Positions 25,878 to 35,038 of a DNA stretch of 64,000 nucleotides are shown in pieces. The stretch spans positions 1,860,001-1,924,000 of the forward strand of contig NZ_JARXVJ010000001.1 of assembly GCF_029892445.1 (NCBI RefSeq), read 5' to 3'. Made by a program: the position numbers and the translations under genes. The notes beneath the pieces were generated by a model. It searched no databases and was not told the origin of the DNA. It saw only the letters and a program-made list of their open reading frames with translations. Each line of letters starts with the position of its first letter. Position 1 is the first letter of the stretch. Source of the DNA: Chryseobacterium sp. H1D6B (lineage in GTDB: Bacteria > Bacteroidota > Bacteroidia > Flavobacteriales > Weeksellaceae).

Positions 25878-26678
25878 TTAAAATATAGTTGCTCCAAGCT
25901 GGATTCTTGCATATTTATTTGCAGGATTCCACATGGCTCCCATGAAAACGGGAAGGCTGTAATACTCGGAAAATTTAATTGTTTTACTGGCTTTTAAGCC
26001 GACATTTACAATATCAAAACTGTTTTTGCCGCTGCCGTAAAGAAAGTTCCTGTCATTAAGGGCGAATCCTGCACCCACAAATGTATCCAGATTTACTTTT
26101 TTGCAGGATATAACAGGATAGCTTACCTGTACATAAGTAGAAAACTTATTCTTTTTATAGCTTCCATCTGGTTCTAAAACCACTTCGCCAGCATTAGCGC
26201 CGCCATAAAGCATAATATCGGTTTCAATATTGATGGGAAATGAAGGCCCAAAAGTATAATTGGTTCTTAAATCAATAATGTGGGCAGTTCTTCTATTCGA
26301 ATAGTTGAAAATATCATCCGATGCAACAGCGGTATTAATGTTTCTTGCATTAAATAAATCCCATAACCCAATATATAAACGCCCGTCTGAATATTGAACA
26401 TAATAATTGATCTCTTTATAATGCGTACCATCTTTATCATCAGTTAAAGAAGAGGCTCCCCATATGCCGACTTTCCATTTTTTTTCGGCATCCAAAGCAT
26501 AGGAAATATTTCCCATGACAACAGGCTTGTCTGTAATGATTAATCCTCTCCAAAGATGATTACTTTGAATATTTGCGGTGAAATCTAATCTGCTTTCTTT
26601 GGTTTCTGTGTTTTCTTGAGCGACAAGACTTCCTGTGCCCAGGACTGCCAGGCATATAATTGTTGAAATTTTTTTCAT
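25878..26678 (-). CDS. Outer membrane beta-barrel-like protein in the glycerol operon
   Basis: A signal peptide (ending SLVAQ) precedes about 245 residues of alternating beta-strand pattern, ending in a C-terminal aromatic-rich strand (ARIQLGATIF). LDFTANIQSNHLWRGLIITD is like the start of TorF/MipA-type exported proteins. It follows glpF by 8 bases and precedes a terminator, so it is the last gene of the glpD-glpK-glpF run. An outer membrane channel or scaffold for glycerol uptake is a reasonable inference from position, not shown by sequence. Confidence 0.78.
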   Translation of the reverse strand: MKKISTIICLAVLGTGSLVAQENTETKESRLDFTANIQSNHLWRGLIITDKPVVMGNISYALDAEKKWKVGIWGASSLTDDKDGTHYKEINYYVQYSDGRLYIGLWDLFNARNINTAVASDDIFNYSNRRTAHIIDLRTNYTFGPSFPINIETDIMLYGGANAGEVVLEPDGSYKKNKFSTYVQVSYPVISCKKVNLDTFVGAGFALNDRNFLYGSGKNSFDIVNVGLKASKTIKFSEYYSLPVFMGAMWNPANKYARIQLGATIF

Positions 26679-26686
26679 GTATTATA

Positions 26687-27418
26687 TTAGTTTAAGACTT
26701 GATATAAGAAGGCCGCTAAAACAGCCCCTAAGATGGGTCCTGCAACAGGAATCCAGGCATATCCCCAGTCACTGCTTCCTTTCACGGGAAGAAGAGCGTG
26801 CATCATTCTCGGGCCTAAGTCTCGTGCCGGATTGATTGCATATCCTGTAGTTCCGCCTAAGGATAAACCGATCACCCAGACCAAAAATGTAACAGGAAGA
26901 GCGCCGATAGAGCCCAAACCTACTTTTGCAGTGGGATCATGATGTAAAGAAATACTTGGATCAGAAAAATGAAAGATGACAAATACAAGAACGAAAGTTC
27001 CAATAGTTTCACTGATAAGATTTGAAAAAGTATTTCTGATCGCTGGTGTGGTACTAAAACATGCTAATTTCGCACCTTCATCCTCTGTAATGGCAAAATG
27101 ATCTTTATTAAACAGCCATACTAAGAAAGCTCCCAATAATGCTCCTGTCATTTGAGCAGTGATGTAGGAAGGAACAAGATCCCATGAGAACTTTCCGGCA
27201 GCAGCCAAACCGATTGTCACCGCGGGATTCAAATGGGCACCGCTCACCGGACCTGCAACCTGCACACCTACAAAAACTGCTAGTGCCCAAGCCGTAGTAA
27301 TAACAATCCATCCGGAATTATTTCCTTTTGTACCTTTTAAAACAACGTTTGCTACAACGCCGTTGCCTAACAATATAAGAAGCATTGTGCCAATTAATTC
27401 TGCTGTAAATGGGGTCAT
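26687..27418 (-). CDS. glpF: Glycerol uptake facilitator (aquaglyceroporin)
   Basis: The protein is a MIP-family channel with six membrane helices and both NPA boxes: SGAHLNPAVTIGLA and GYAINPARDLGPR. The Asp after the second NPAR (NPARD) is the feature that separates glycerol facilitators from water-only channels. Glycerol enters by diffusion and is trapped by the kinase encoded just upstream. The gene is 28 bases after glpK and 8 before the outer membrane protein gene. The 243-residue length fits. Confidence 0.95.
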   Translation of the reverse strand: MTPFTAELIGTMLLILLGNGVVANVVLKGTKGNNSGWIVITTAWALAVFVGVQVAGPVSGAHLNPAVTIGLAAAGKFSWDLVPSYITAQMTGALLGAFLVWLFNKDHFAITEDEGAKLACFSTTPAIRNTFSNLISETIGTFVLVFVIFHFSDPSISLHHDPTAKVGLGSIGALPVTFLVWVIGLSLGGTTGYAINPARDLGPRMMHALLPVKGSSDWGYAWIPVAGPILGAVLAAFLYQVLN

Positions 27419-27446
27419 ATGTTTTATTTTTTTGTGTTAAAAGGAC

Positions 27447-28943
27447 TTAGTCTTCTATCCAGTTTTGAGAACTGGCGACAGCTTTATGCCAAAAATGAAT
27501 TATTTTATCAGCTTTTTCTTTTTCCAGTTGTGGATAAAAATCTTTGTCTACGATCCATTGAGATTGAATTTCATCAATGTTTTTCCAATACCCGACAGCG
27601 AGTCCAGCAAGATAAGCAGCTCCCAATGCTGTAGTTTCCAATGTTTTTGGTCTTGTGATCTTAACTCCAAATAGGTCAGATTGTATCTGCATAAGAAGAT
27701 CACTTGCAGAAGCTCCGCCGTCAACTCTCAGTTCAAGACTGGGTCTTCCGGAATCTGCTTCCATTGCTTTTACAATATCATAAACCTGTAATGCAATTCC
27801 TTCCAAGGTAGCTCTTGCGATATGCCCATTGGTCGTTCCCCGGGTAACACCTACAATGGTTCCTCTTGCATACTGATCCCAATAAGGAGCGCCTAAGCCA
27901 GTAAGTGCAGGTACAAAATATACACCTCCGTTATCTTCTACTGTTTTAGCTAGATCGTTTACTTCTTCAGCAGAATTGATAAGTTTAAGGCCGTCTCGAA
28001 GCCACTGTATTGCTGCACCTCCTACAAATACGCTTCCTTCTAAAGCATAATTTACTTCTCCGTTTATTTTCCATGCAACGGTTGTGAGCAGGTTGTTTTT
28101 AGATAGAACAGCTTCTTTTCCAGTATTCATTAGTAAGAAACAGCCTGTTCCGTAAGTGTTTTTTACCATACCCGGCGTGGTGCACATTTGTCCAAACAAT
28201 GCAGCCTGCTGATCTCCAGCGATACCGGCGATAGGAATTTTGGTTGAAAATAGGGTTGTTGCTGTCTCTCCATAAATTTCGCTGCTCTGCTTTACTTCTG
28301 GCAGAATGGCTCTTGGAATATTGAATAATTGAAGCAGATCATCATCCCATTCTAATGTATGGATATTAAGAAGCATTGTCCGGCTGGCATTAGAAACATC
28401 AGTGATAAACATTTTCCCGCGGGTCAATTTCCAGATCAGCCAGGTGTCTACAGTTCCAAAACATAATTTGCCGGCTTCTGCTTTTTCTCTTGCCCCTTCT
28501 ACATTGTCCAGGATCCATTTCAATTTAGTTGCTGAAAAATAAGCATCCAGAACAAGACCGGTTTTTTCTTTGATCATCTCTGTGTGGCCTTGCTCCTTCA
28601 AGGAATCACAATATTTGGAAGTTCTTCTGTCCTGCCATACAATAGCGTTATAGACAGGTTCACCAGATTCTTTATCCCAGACAACCGTCGTTTCACGTTG
28701 ATTTGTAATCCCGATTGCCGCGACTTCTAATCCAGAGATTCCAGCTTTTGCAATGATCTCAGCCGCAACGGAAATCTGTGATGACCAAATTTCATTGGGA
28801 TCATGTTCTACCCAGCCTGGAGTAGGGTATATCTGTTCAAAGTTCTTTTGTGAAATATATTCTATTTCTCCGCTGTGATTGAATAGAATAGCTCTAGAAG
28901 AAGTGGTACCTTGATCTAAAGCAAGAATTAATCTGCCACTCAT
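27447..28943 (-). CDS. glpK: Glycerol kinase
   Basis: It phosphorylates glycerol to sn-glycerol 3-phosphate with ATP. FGGY-family marks are [13 protein letters not shown] at the N-terminus, [25 protein letters not shown], the second signature near [18 protein letters not shown] (positions about 340-357) and [13 protein letters not shown]. Length 498 is normal. The neighbours supply uptake (glpF) and the next step (glpD), 9 bases upstream. Confidence 0.98.
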   Translation of the reverse strand: MSGRLILALDQGTTSSRAILFNHSGEIEYISQKNFEQIYPTPGWVEHDPNEIWSSQISVAAEIIAKAGISGLEVAAIGITNQRETTVVWDKESGEPVYNAIVWQDRRTSKYCDSLKEQGHTEMIKEKTGLVLDAYFSATKLKWILDNVEGAREKAEAGKLCFGTVDTWLIWKLTRGKMFITDVSNASRTMLLNIHTLEWDDDLLQLFNIPRAILPEVKQSSEIYGETATTLFSTKIPIAGIAGDQQAALFGQMCTTPGMVKNTYGTGCFLLMNTGKEAVLSKNNLLTTVAWKINGEVNYALEGSVFVGGAAIQWLRDGLKLINSAEEVNDLAKTVEDNGGVYFVPALTGLGAPYWDQYARGTIVGVTRGTTNGHIARATLEGIALQVYDIVKAMEADSGRPSLELRVDGGASASDLLMQIQSDLFGVKITRPKTLETTALGAAYLAGLAVGYWKNIDEIQSQWIVDKDFYPQLEKEKADKIIHFWHKAVASSQNWIED

Positions 28944-28952
28944 AGTATGATA

Positions 28953-30551
28953 TTAATTAAGGTTGATTGTTTTAGGAGAATAAGGGGTTAATAAATAGCC
29001 TCTTGCTAATTCAATAAATTCTTTTTCCTGTTCTTGAGCCCATTCTGGTGATAATCCTCTTTCTTCCGCAATGATTAGCGCTGTTTTATGTGCGCTGTCT
29101 ATTGCTGCTCTTGCATCTAAAAACAGCATACGGACTCTTCTGGCTAAAACATCTTCTATGGTTTCTGCCATTTCGTTTCTCACTGCCCATATTATTTCTG
29201 CTATGGTGAAGGCGTGGTCGGGATGGATCTTTTCTGAATATTTAGGATTGCTCTCTTGTAAAGCTTTTATGGAAGGAATATCAGATCCGTAAACGTATAA
29301 ATGACTGCTTCTATCAACCTGCTCTGCTTTTACATTGCCGTGAATGGATAAGTTTTCTGTAGATGAAGGGATCTCTTTCATCTTATGAATTTCCATTGCT
29401 TTATCAATAGTGTCTTCTGCCATTTTACGGTAAGTGGTCCATTTTCCTCCGATAATGGAAACTAATCCTGTTTCGGATGTTATTACTTTATGGCTTCTGG
29501 ATACTTCTTTCGTATTCTTGCCTTCTCCTTTAGGTGCCGCAAGAGGTCTCAGCCCTGCAAAAACAGATTTTACATCTTCACGGGTCGGTTTTTTTGAAAG
29601 ATACTGTCTTGCTGTTTCTAAAACGAAACTGATTTCAGATTCTAAAGCTCGAGGTTCAAAACTTTCGCTTTCCAGTAAAGTGTCTGTTGTACCCACTAAA
29701 GCTCTGTCATGCCACGGAACTACAAACAAAACTCTTCCGTCAGAGGTTTTAGGGATCATGATGGCATCGTCACTTTTTAAGAAAGACTTATCTAAAACTA
29801 AATGAATCCCTTGGCTTGGAACAACATATTTTCCATGTTTAGGATTATTCATATTCAGAATATCATTAGTGAAAACTCCCGTTGCGTTGATGACTACCTT
29901 AGCATGTATTTCGTATTGCTTTTGGGTAAACTGGTCTTCTGCAAGAACACCGATTATTTTATTGAAATCATTTTTAATAAGGTTAACTACTTTTAAATAA
30001 TTAACAGCGCTTCCTCCTTTTTCTATGATAGTTTGAGCCAGGTTAATTGCTAAACGCGCATCATCAAACTGTCCGTCCTGATAAACTACTCCGCTCATAA
30101 GGTTTTTCTGCTCAATGGTTGGAAGTTTATTGACTGTTTTAGCCTTACTTATATATTGTGTTCTCCCAAGACTTAGTTTTCCTGCAAGAAAATCATAGAT
30201 AGATAATCCTATTTTATAATAGATGCCTCCCCACCAGGTGTAGTTTGGAATTATAAATGACTGGTTCTTTACTACATGTGCGGCGTTTTGTGCTAAAAGG
30301 CCTCTTTCTTTTAATGCTTCCTTTACTAAGCCGATATCTCCCTGTGCAAGATATCTTACACCGCCGTGCACAAGTTTCGTACTTCTGCTGGAGGTTGCTT
30401 TTGCGAAGTCATGCGATTCAAGCAGTAAAGTTTTAAACCCTCTGCTTACCGCATCCAATGCTGAACCTAAGCCGCTGGCTCCTCCACCGATAATAACAAA
30501 ATCCCATTCTTGAGTACCGGCTAATTTATTTAGTTCTTCATTTCGTTTCAT
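28953..30551 (-). CDS. glpD: Aerobic glycerol-3-phosphate dehydrogenase
   Basis: An FAD enzyme of the membrane face that oxidises glycerol 3-phosphate to dihydroxyacetone phosphate and passes electrons to quinone. The FAD site is WDFVIIGGGASGLGSALDA at residues 17-35, followed by SSRSTKLVHGGVRYLAQGD. The C-terminal domain includes IIGGKWTTYRKMAED. Length 532 is normal. It is the first gene of the operon; a promoter and a set of TTTCGTTT repeats lie just upstream, where the divergent DeoR-type regulator probably binds. Confidence 0.97.
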   Translation of the reverse strand: MKRNEELNKLAGTQEWDFVIIGGGASGLGSALDAVSRGFKTLLLESHDFAKATSSRSTKLVHGGVRYLAQGDIGLVKEALKERGLLAQNAAHVVKNQSFIIPNYTWWGGIYYKIGLSIYDFLAGKLSLGRTQYISKAKTVNKLPTIEQKNLMSGVVYQDGQFDDARLAINLAQTIIEKGGSAVNYLKVVNLIKNDFNKIIGVLAEDQFTQKQYEIHAKVVINATGVFTNDILNMNNPKHGKYVVPSQGIHLVLDKSFLKSDDAIMIPKTSDGRVLFVVPWHDRALVGTTDTLLESESFEPRALESEISFVLETARQYLSKKPTREDVKSVFAGLRPLAAPKGEGKNTKEVSRSHKVITSETGLVSIIGGKWTTYRKMAEDTIDKAMEIHKMKEIPSSTENLSIHGNVKAEQVDRSSHLYVYGSDIPSIKALQESNPKYSEKIHPDHAFTIAEIIWAVRNEMAETIEDVLARRVRMLFLDARAAIDSAHKTALIIAEERGLSPEWAQEQEKEFIELARGYLLTPYSPKTINLN

Positions 30552-30576
30552 AACTGTTTCGTTTATGTTTCGTTTT
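30539..30576. promoter_or_regulatory. TTTCGTTT direct repeats, probable operator of the glp operon
   Basis: TGTTTCGTTT occurs at 30555-30564 and 30566-30575, 11 bases apart (one helical turn). A third TTTCGTTT lies at 30541-30548 over the glpD start. They sit between the probable -7 box and the gene. DeoR-family repressors are known to bind such T-rich direct repeats, and a DeoR-family gene is adjacent. Confidence 0.55.
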
Positions 30577-30605
30577 CAAATCTAAGAATTAAAAATGAAA
30601 CCAAA
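30577..30605 (-). promoter_or_regulatory. Promoter of the glp operon
   Basis: On the minus strand: TTTG (rc of 30602-30605), 17 bases, TAGATTTG (rc of 30577-30584). Spacing is slightly short, but the -7 box is exact. Confidence 0.6.
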
Positions 30606-30668
30606 AAGAAAATAAATGAAATTTTTAATGTGTCAGAAAAAAGTAATATTTTTGATGAAATAAATAGA

Positions 30669-31433
30669 ATGGAAAAGTTGATCGCAAGGCATAACGATAT
30701 TTTGAAGGTATTAGATGAGAAAGACTACGTTCTAGTTCAGGACTTATGTGAAAAGTTTAATGTTTCTTCTGTTACCATTCGGAAGGATTTGAATTATTTA
30801 GAAAGTCTGGGGCTTCTTTTTCGGAACCACGGAGGAGCCAGTAAATATATAAGGTATGCTTATGAGAAAAATGTGGATGAAAAGGAAAGCATCAATGTAG
30901 AGGCGAAACAAAACATTGCTAAAACTGCCTTAAAGCTTATTCAGGAGAATGACTGTATTATACTGGCTTCCGGAACTACGATGCATTACCTTGCCCGTAT
31001 GCTGGTTAATTTTGGACAGCTTACCGTTCTTACTTCATCTTTAAGAGTTGCTCTTGAGCTCTGCAATAACCCAAACATTAATATTATACAATTAGGAGGG
31101 GAGGTAAGAAAAAGCTCTACTTCTATTGTAGGTTCAATATCTGAAACTATTCTCAGACAGTTTTCCTGCAGTAAATTATTTTTAGGAGTTGACGGTATTG
31201 ATATGGACTTTGGGATAAGTACTTCCAATGCGGCGGAAGCGCACCTTAATCAGCTTATGATAGAATGCTCTGATAAGGTTGTGATTTTAGCTGATTCCTC
31301 TAAATTAAATAAAAAAGGTTTTGGAAGAATCGCTTCTTTAGATAAAATAGATTATCTGGTAACAGATGAAGGGATTTTGGACGAAGATAAAAATAAGCTG
31401 GAGGAAATTGGAGTAAGCGTTATTGTAAAATAA
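30669..31433 (+). CDS. DeoR/GlpR-family transcriptional regulator
   Basis: An N-terminal DeoR helix-turn-helix (DYVLVQDLCEKFNVSSVTIRK) is followed by the DeoRC sugar-phosphate sensing domain with ASGTTMHYLARML and LFLGVDGIDMDFGIS. It probably represses the glp genes and responds to glycerol 3-phosphate, as GlpR does, inferred from the divergent position. I chose the ATG at 30669 (MEKLIARHND). A GTG at 30630 is in frame and would add 13 residues, but a TATTTTTG box at 30647-30654 lies inside that extension. No other gene follows closely. Confidence 0.9.
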   Translation: MEKLIARHNDILKVLDEKDYVLVQDLCEKFNVSSVTIRKDLNYLESLGLLFRNHGGASKYIRYAYEKNVDEKESINVEAKQNIAKTALKLIQENDCIILASGTTMHYLARMLVNFGQLTVLTSSLRVALELCNNPNINIIQLGGEVRKSSTSIVGSISETILRQFSCSKLFLGVDGIDMDFGISTSNAAEAHLNQLMIECSDKVVILADSSKLNKKGFGRIASLDKIDYLVTDEGILDEDKNKLEEIGVSVIVK

Positions 31434-31509
31434 AACCTATACATTCTGATTCTTTGATGGACTTCCTGACTGATTAAGTAAATTGAAGACTATAAAAAGG
31501 ACTTTTAAT

Positions 31510-31740
31510 TTACTCAATTCCTCTAAATGAAGGCACGGATGATATTAATTTAAGGAGTAAAACACTTTTATTTGTAGAGCCGGCAGCAACTTCAAGCTGA
31601 ATCTTATTAGAGCAATTTGGAGTTCTCCAATAGGCAAAATTAAAGTAAAGATGATAGGAATTAACCATTAAATCTATGCAATTCTGTATAATCCGATTGA
31701 GCTGAAGCTGTTCTTCTGTAACAATAATAATTAACGAATT
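31510..31740 (-). pseudogene. Open frame without start codon, possible gene remnant
   Basis: The minus strand is open for 76 codons before a stop at 31510-31512, with a coding-like composition (for example YHLYFNFAYWRTPN and IQLEVAAGSTNKS). Upstream the frame is closed by TAA at 31741-31743, directly after ATG ACG. The only internal ATG (31668) would give 52 residues. It could be a gene cut off by a mutation near its start, or chance. I recognise no family. Confidence 0.3.
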
Positions 31741-31762
31741 TTACGTCATAAAAAAATATGAG

Positions 31763-31788
31763 CCCGCATTATTTAGTGCGGGTTTTTT
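31763..31788 (+). terminator. Terminator ahead of the S10 operon
   Basis: CCCGCA / TGCGGG with an eight-base loop and a T6 run. No complete plus-strand gene ends near it; the nearest is the DeoR-type regulator about 330 bases upstream. Confidence 0.7.
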
Positions 31789-31824
31789 GTAAACCACTAA
31801 AAATCAAAATATTTTGTAAGAATC

Positions 31825-31855
31825 TTTGTCAATTTGAAAAATATTCATACATTTG
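31825..31855 (+). promoter_or_regulatory. Promoter of the S10-spc-alpha operon
   Basis: TTTG (31825-31828), exactly 19 bases, TACATTTG (31848-31855). It would start a leader of about 100 bases before rplC. Confidence 0.8.
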
Positions 31856-31860
31856 CACAC

Positions 31861-31947
31861 TCATTTTAGGGGCGAAGTATGCCTATCTCAAACGTAGAAA
31901 TTACTTGTGATGCCCTAAATGAAAGTGAATACAAGGAAATTTTATAA
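31861..31947 (+). promoter_or_regulatory. rplC leader with short ORF and inverted repeat
   Basis: TCATTTTAGGGGC (31861-31873) can pair with GCCCTAAATGA (31912-31922) with two bulged bases. Inside and across it lies an ORF from ATG 31879 to TAA 31945-31947 encoding 22 residues (MPISNVEITCDALNESEYKE, then IL). It ends 15 bases before rplC. Both could serve regulation of ribosomal protein synthesis; neither is proven. Confidence 0.4.
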
Positions 31948-31962
31948 CATATTATATAAATA

Positions 31963-32589
31963 ATGTCAGGTATTATTGGTAAAAAAATCGGTATGACATC
32001 GTTGTTTAACGAAGAAGGGAAAAACATCCCTTGTACAGTTATTCAGGCAGGTCCATGCTCGGTTTTACAGGTCAGAACCATAGAAAAGGACGGCTATAAG
32101 TCAGTTCAATTGGGTTTCGATGACAAGAGTGAAAAGAACGTTGGTAAAGCGTTAGCTGGTCATTTTAAAAAGGCTGGTTCTGCTCCTAAAGCTAAATTAG
32201 TAGAATTCTACAGAGAATTCGTTGATGAAGTAAAAGTAGGAGAAGAAGTAAAAGTTAATTTATTCGCTGAAGGTGAATATGTTGACGTAACAGGTACTTC
32301 TAAAGGTAAAGGTTTCCAAGGTGTTGTTAAAAGACACGGCTTTGGAGGTGTAATGCAAGCTACTCATGGTCAGCACAACAGACTTAGAGCTCCAGGTTCT
32401 ATCGGTGCTGGATCGGATCCTTCAAGAGTATTCAAAGGAATGAGAATGGCAGGTAGAATGGGAGGTAAGCAGGTAACTGTTCAAAACCTTCAAGTATTAA
32501 AAGTGGATCAAGAACAAAATCTTTTAGTAGTAAAAGGTGCTGTTCCGGGAGCTAAAAATTCTTATGTAATTATCAGAAAATGGAACTAG
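31963..32589 (+). CDS. rplC: Large ribosomal subunit protein L3
   Basis: L3 starts 50S assembly near the peptidyl transferase centre. The 208 residues start [13 protein letters not shown] and carry the loop [20 protein letters not shown] in the form [14 protein letters not shown], with the Gln that is often methylated. It is the first gene of this long operon, since rpsJ is elsewhere. The last ten bases overlap rplD. Confidence 0.99.
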   Translation: MSGIIGKKIGMTSLFNEEGKNIPCTVIQAGPCSVLQVRTIEKDGYKSVQLGFDDKSEKNVGKALAGHFKKAGSAPKAKLVEFYREFVDEVKVGEEVKVNLFAEGEYVDVTGTSKGKGFQGVVKRHGFGGVMQATHGQHNRLRAPGSIGAGSDPSRVFKGMRMAGRMGGKQVTVQNLQVLKVDQEQNLLVVKGAVPGAKNSYVIIRKWN

Positions 32590-33209
32590 TAGTATTAAAT
32601 ACATCAGGAAAAGAAACCGGAAAAAAAGTAACTCTAGACGAATCAGTATTCGGTATTGAGCCAAACAAGCACGCGGTTTACTTAGAAGTTAAACAGTACC
32701 TTGCTGCACAAAGACAAGGGACTCATAAATCAAAAGAAAGAAGCGAAATTACTGCTTCTACTAAGAAACTTAAGAAGCAAAAAGGATCTGGATCTGCTAG
32801 ATATGGTGATATTAAATCTCCAACTTTCAGAGGTGGAGGTAGAGTATTTGGACCTAAGCCAAGAGACTACAGATTCAAATTGAACAAAGCTCTTAAGAGA
32901 TTAGCTAAGAAATCTGTTCTTTCTCAGAAATTGAGAGACAACAGTATTAGAATTGTGGAAGGTTTGAGCATTGCTGCTCCTAAAACTAAAGATTTCATCA
33001 CTATCTTGAATGCATTGGCATTGAACGATAAGAAATCTTTATTCATTCTTCCTGATACTAACAAGAATGTGTATTTATCTTCAAGAAACTTACCTAAAAC
33101 TAAAGTAATGAAGTTTAATGAGATCAGTTCTTATGACTTGATCAACGCGGGTGAGATTGTATTCTTAGAAGGTGCAGTTGAAAAATTCCAGGAAAATTTA
33201 AAGAAATAA
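32580..33209 (+). CDS. rplD: Large ribosomal subunit protein L4
   Basis: L4 lines the exit tunnel; in E. coli it also represses its own operon. The 209 residues include [11 protein letters not shown], the loop [17 protein letters not shown] and the [13 protein letters not shown] segment. The start overlaps the end of rplC by ten bases, so the two are probably translationally coupled. If an L4-type control exists here, the rplC leader is where to look. Confidence 0.99.
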   Translation: MELVVLNTSGKETGKKVTLDESVFGIEPNKHAVYLEVKQYLAAQRQGTHKSKERSEITASTKKLKKQKGSGSARYGDIKSPTFRGGGRVFGPKPRDYRFKLNKALKRLAKKSVLSQKLRDNSIRIVEGLSIAAPKTKDFITILNALALNDKKSLFILPDTNKNVYLSSRNLPKTKVMKFNEISSYDLINAGEIVFLEGAVEKFQENLKK

Positions 33210-33212
33210 ATC

Positions 33213-33503
33213 ATGTCAGTTATTATTAAACCAGTTATTTCAGAAAAAGCGAACTATCTTACAGATTTAAGAGGTGCTTATTCTTTCTTGGTAGATCCTA
33301 AGGCGAATAAAATCCAAATTAAGAAAGCTGTAGAGACGACTTATGGTGTAAAAGTAGCGGACGTTAGAACCATGATTTATGCGCCTAAAGTTTCTTCGAA
33401 ATACACTAAAAAAGGTCTTCAAGTAGGAAAGACAAACAAATTAAAAAAGGCGGTTATTACCCTTGTAGAAGGAGAAGTAATCGACATTTTTGCTGTAAAT
33501 TAA
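33213..33503 (+). CDS. rplW: Large ribosomal subunit protein L23
   Basis: L23 lies at the tunnel exit and docks trigger factor and SRP. The 96 residues show IIKPVISEKANYL and the loop VDPKANKIQIKKAVE. It is 3 bases after rplD and 24 before rplB. Confidence 0.99.
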   Translation: MSVIIKPVISEKANYLTDLRGAYSFLVDPKANKIQIKKAVETTYGVKVADVRTMIYAPKVSSKYTKKGLQVGKTNKLKKAVITLVEGEVIDIFAVN

Positions 33504-33527
33504 TTATTAATTATTTAAATAATAGTA

Positions 33528-34349
33528 ATGTCTGTTAGAAAATTAAAACCTATCACCCCGGGACAGAGATTCAGAATTGTAAACAATTTTGAAGAAATTA
33601 CTACCAACAAACCAGAGAAATCTCTAACAGTTGGTATTAGTAAGTCAGGTGGACGTAACCAAACTGGTAAGATGACCATGCGTTACACCGGAGGTGGACA
33701 CAAAAAGAAATACAGAATTATCGATTTCAAAAGAAATAAGCCTAATGTAGAGGCTACGGTAAAAACTGTAGAATATGATCCAAACAGAACTGCGTTCATC
33801 GCTTTACTAGAATATGCAGATGGAGAGAAGAGATATATCATCGCTCCAAACGGTATTAAAGTAGATCAAAAAGTAGTTTCAGGAGACAATGTAGAACCTA
33901 ATGTAGGTAACGCAATGAAATTGAAACATATTCCATTGGGTACTGTAATTTCTTGTGTTGAAATGAAGCCTGGTCAAGGTGCTATTTTAGCAAGAAGTGC
34001 TGGTTCTTCAGCTCAATTAACTTCTAGAGATGGAAAATACGCAATCATTAAATTGCCTTCAGGAGAATCTAGAATGATCCTTACTGAGTGTATAGCTATG
34101 ATCGGATCAGTATCTAACTCAGATCACCAACTTACCGTTTCTGGTAAAGCTGGTAGAAGCAGATGGTTAGGTAGAAGACCAAGAACTAGAGCGGTTGTAA
34201 TGAACCCAGTAGATCACCCAATGGGAGGTGGTGAAGGACGTTCTTCAGGAGGTCACCCAAGATCTAGAAACGGTATGCCGGCTAAAGGTTACAAAACAAG
34301 AAAGAAAAATAAAGGGTCTAACCGTTACATCATATCTAAAAGAAAATAA
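33528..34349 (+). CDS. rplB: Large ribosomal subunit protein L2
   Basis: L2 is needed for subunit joining and peptidyl transfer. The 273 residues include [27 protein letters not shown] and the conserved C-terminal stretch [18 protein letters not shown] with its essential His. The length is standard. Confidence 0.99.
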   Translation: MSVRKLKPITPGQRFRIVNNFEEITTNKPEKSLTVGISKSGGRNQTGKMTMRYTGGGHKKKYRIIDFKRNKPNVEATVKTVEYDPNRTAFIALLEYADGEKRYIIAPNGIKVDQKVVSGDNVEPNVGNAMKLKHIPLGTVISCVEMKPGQGAILARSAGSSAQLTSRDGKYAIIKLPSGESRMILTECIAMIGSVSNSDHQLTVSGKAGRSRWLGRRPRTRAVVMNPVDHPMGGGEGRSSGGHPRSRNGMPAKGYKTRKKNKGSNRYIISKRK

Positions 34350-34351
34350 TT

Positions 34352-34630
34352 ATGGCAAGATCACTTAAAAAAGGACCATTCATTCATCATACTTTAGATA
34401 AGAAGGTTCAGACAAATATAGAATCTGGTAAGAAAACAGTTATCAAAACTTGGTCTAGAGCATCGATGATATCTCCGGACTTCGTAGGACAAACTATTGC
34501 TGTACACAACGGGAAATCTTTTATCCCTGTATATGTTACAGAAAACATGGTAGGTCACAAGTTAGGCGAATTTTCTCCAACAAGATCTTTCAGAGGTCAT
34601 GGTGGTAATAAAAACAAAGGAAGTAGATAA
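34352..34630 (+). CDS. rpsS: Small ribosomal subunit protein S19
   Basis: S19 pairs with S13 in the 30S head. The 92 residues start [17 protein letters not shown] and contain [20 protein letters not shown] and [14 protein letters not shown]. It is 2 bases after rplB. Confidence 0.99.
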   Translation: MARSLKKGPFIHHTLDKKVQTNIESGKKTVIKTWSRASMISPDFVGQTIAVHNGKSFIPVYVTENMVGHKLGEFSPTRSFRGHGGNKNKGSR

Positions 34631-34632
34631 TC

Positions 34633-35031
34633 ATGGGATCAAGAAAAAGAGAAAGTGCATTAGCACGTAAATTAACAAATCAAGATGTAGCAAAAGCATT
34701 ACACAATGATTGCCCTTCTTCTCCAAGAAAGATGAGATTAGTAGCTGATATCATCAGAGGGGTAGAAGTTGACAAAGCTTTATACATCCTAAAATATTCT
34801 AAAAAAGACGCTTCTAACAAATTAGAAAAAGTCTTACTTTCTGCAATGGCCAACTGGCAATTGAAGAACGAAGGTGCTGATATTGAAGAAGCTAATCTTA
34901 TCGTTAAAGAAATTTTTGTAGATAGTGCAAGACAATTGAAGAGACTAAGACCTGCTCCACAAGGTAGAGGTCACAGAATCAGAAAAAGATCTAATCACAT
35001 TACATTAATCTTAGGTAATAAAGAAAATTAA
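34633..35031 (+). CDS. rplV: Large ribosomal subunit protein L22
   Basis: L22 reaches into the exit tunnel at the constriction. The 132 residues have a short N-terminal extension before [14 protein letters not shown] and end with the beta-hairpin region [20 protein letters not shown], the site of macrolide-resistance changes, which looks unaltered in length. Confidence 0.99.
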   Translation: MGSRKRESALARKLTNQDVAKALHNDCPSSPRKMRLVADIIRGVEVDKALYILKYSKKDASNKLEKVLLSAMANWQLKNEGADIEEANLIVKEIFVDSARQLKRLRPAPQGRGHRIRKRSNHITLILGNKEN

Positions 35032-35038
35032 TCAAGGT

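Larger units (their letters stand above)
31434..31962. other. Intergenic region between the regulator and the S10 operon
   Basis: These 529 bases hold an open but start-less reading frame on the minus strand (31510-31740), a plus-strand terminator hairpin (31763-31788), the S10-operon promoter (31825-31855) and a leader with a short ORF and an inverted repeat (31861-31947). Nothing else is recognised. Confidence 0.65.

Noticed and set aside
29434-29805. 123-codon plus-strand ORF within glpD
   Set aside because: It lies wholly opposite conserved glpD coding sequence and is a shadow frame.
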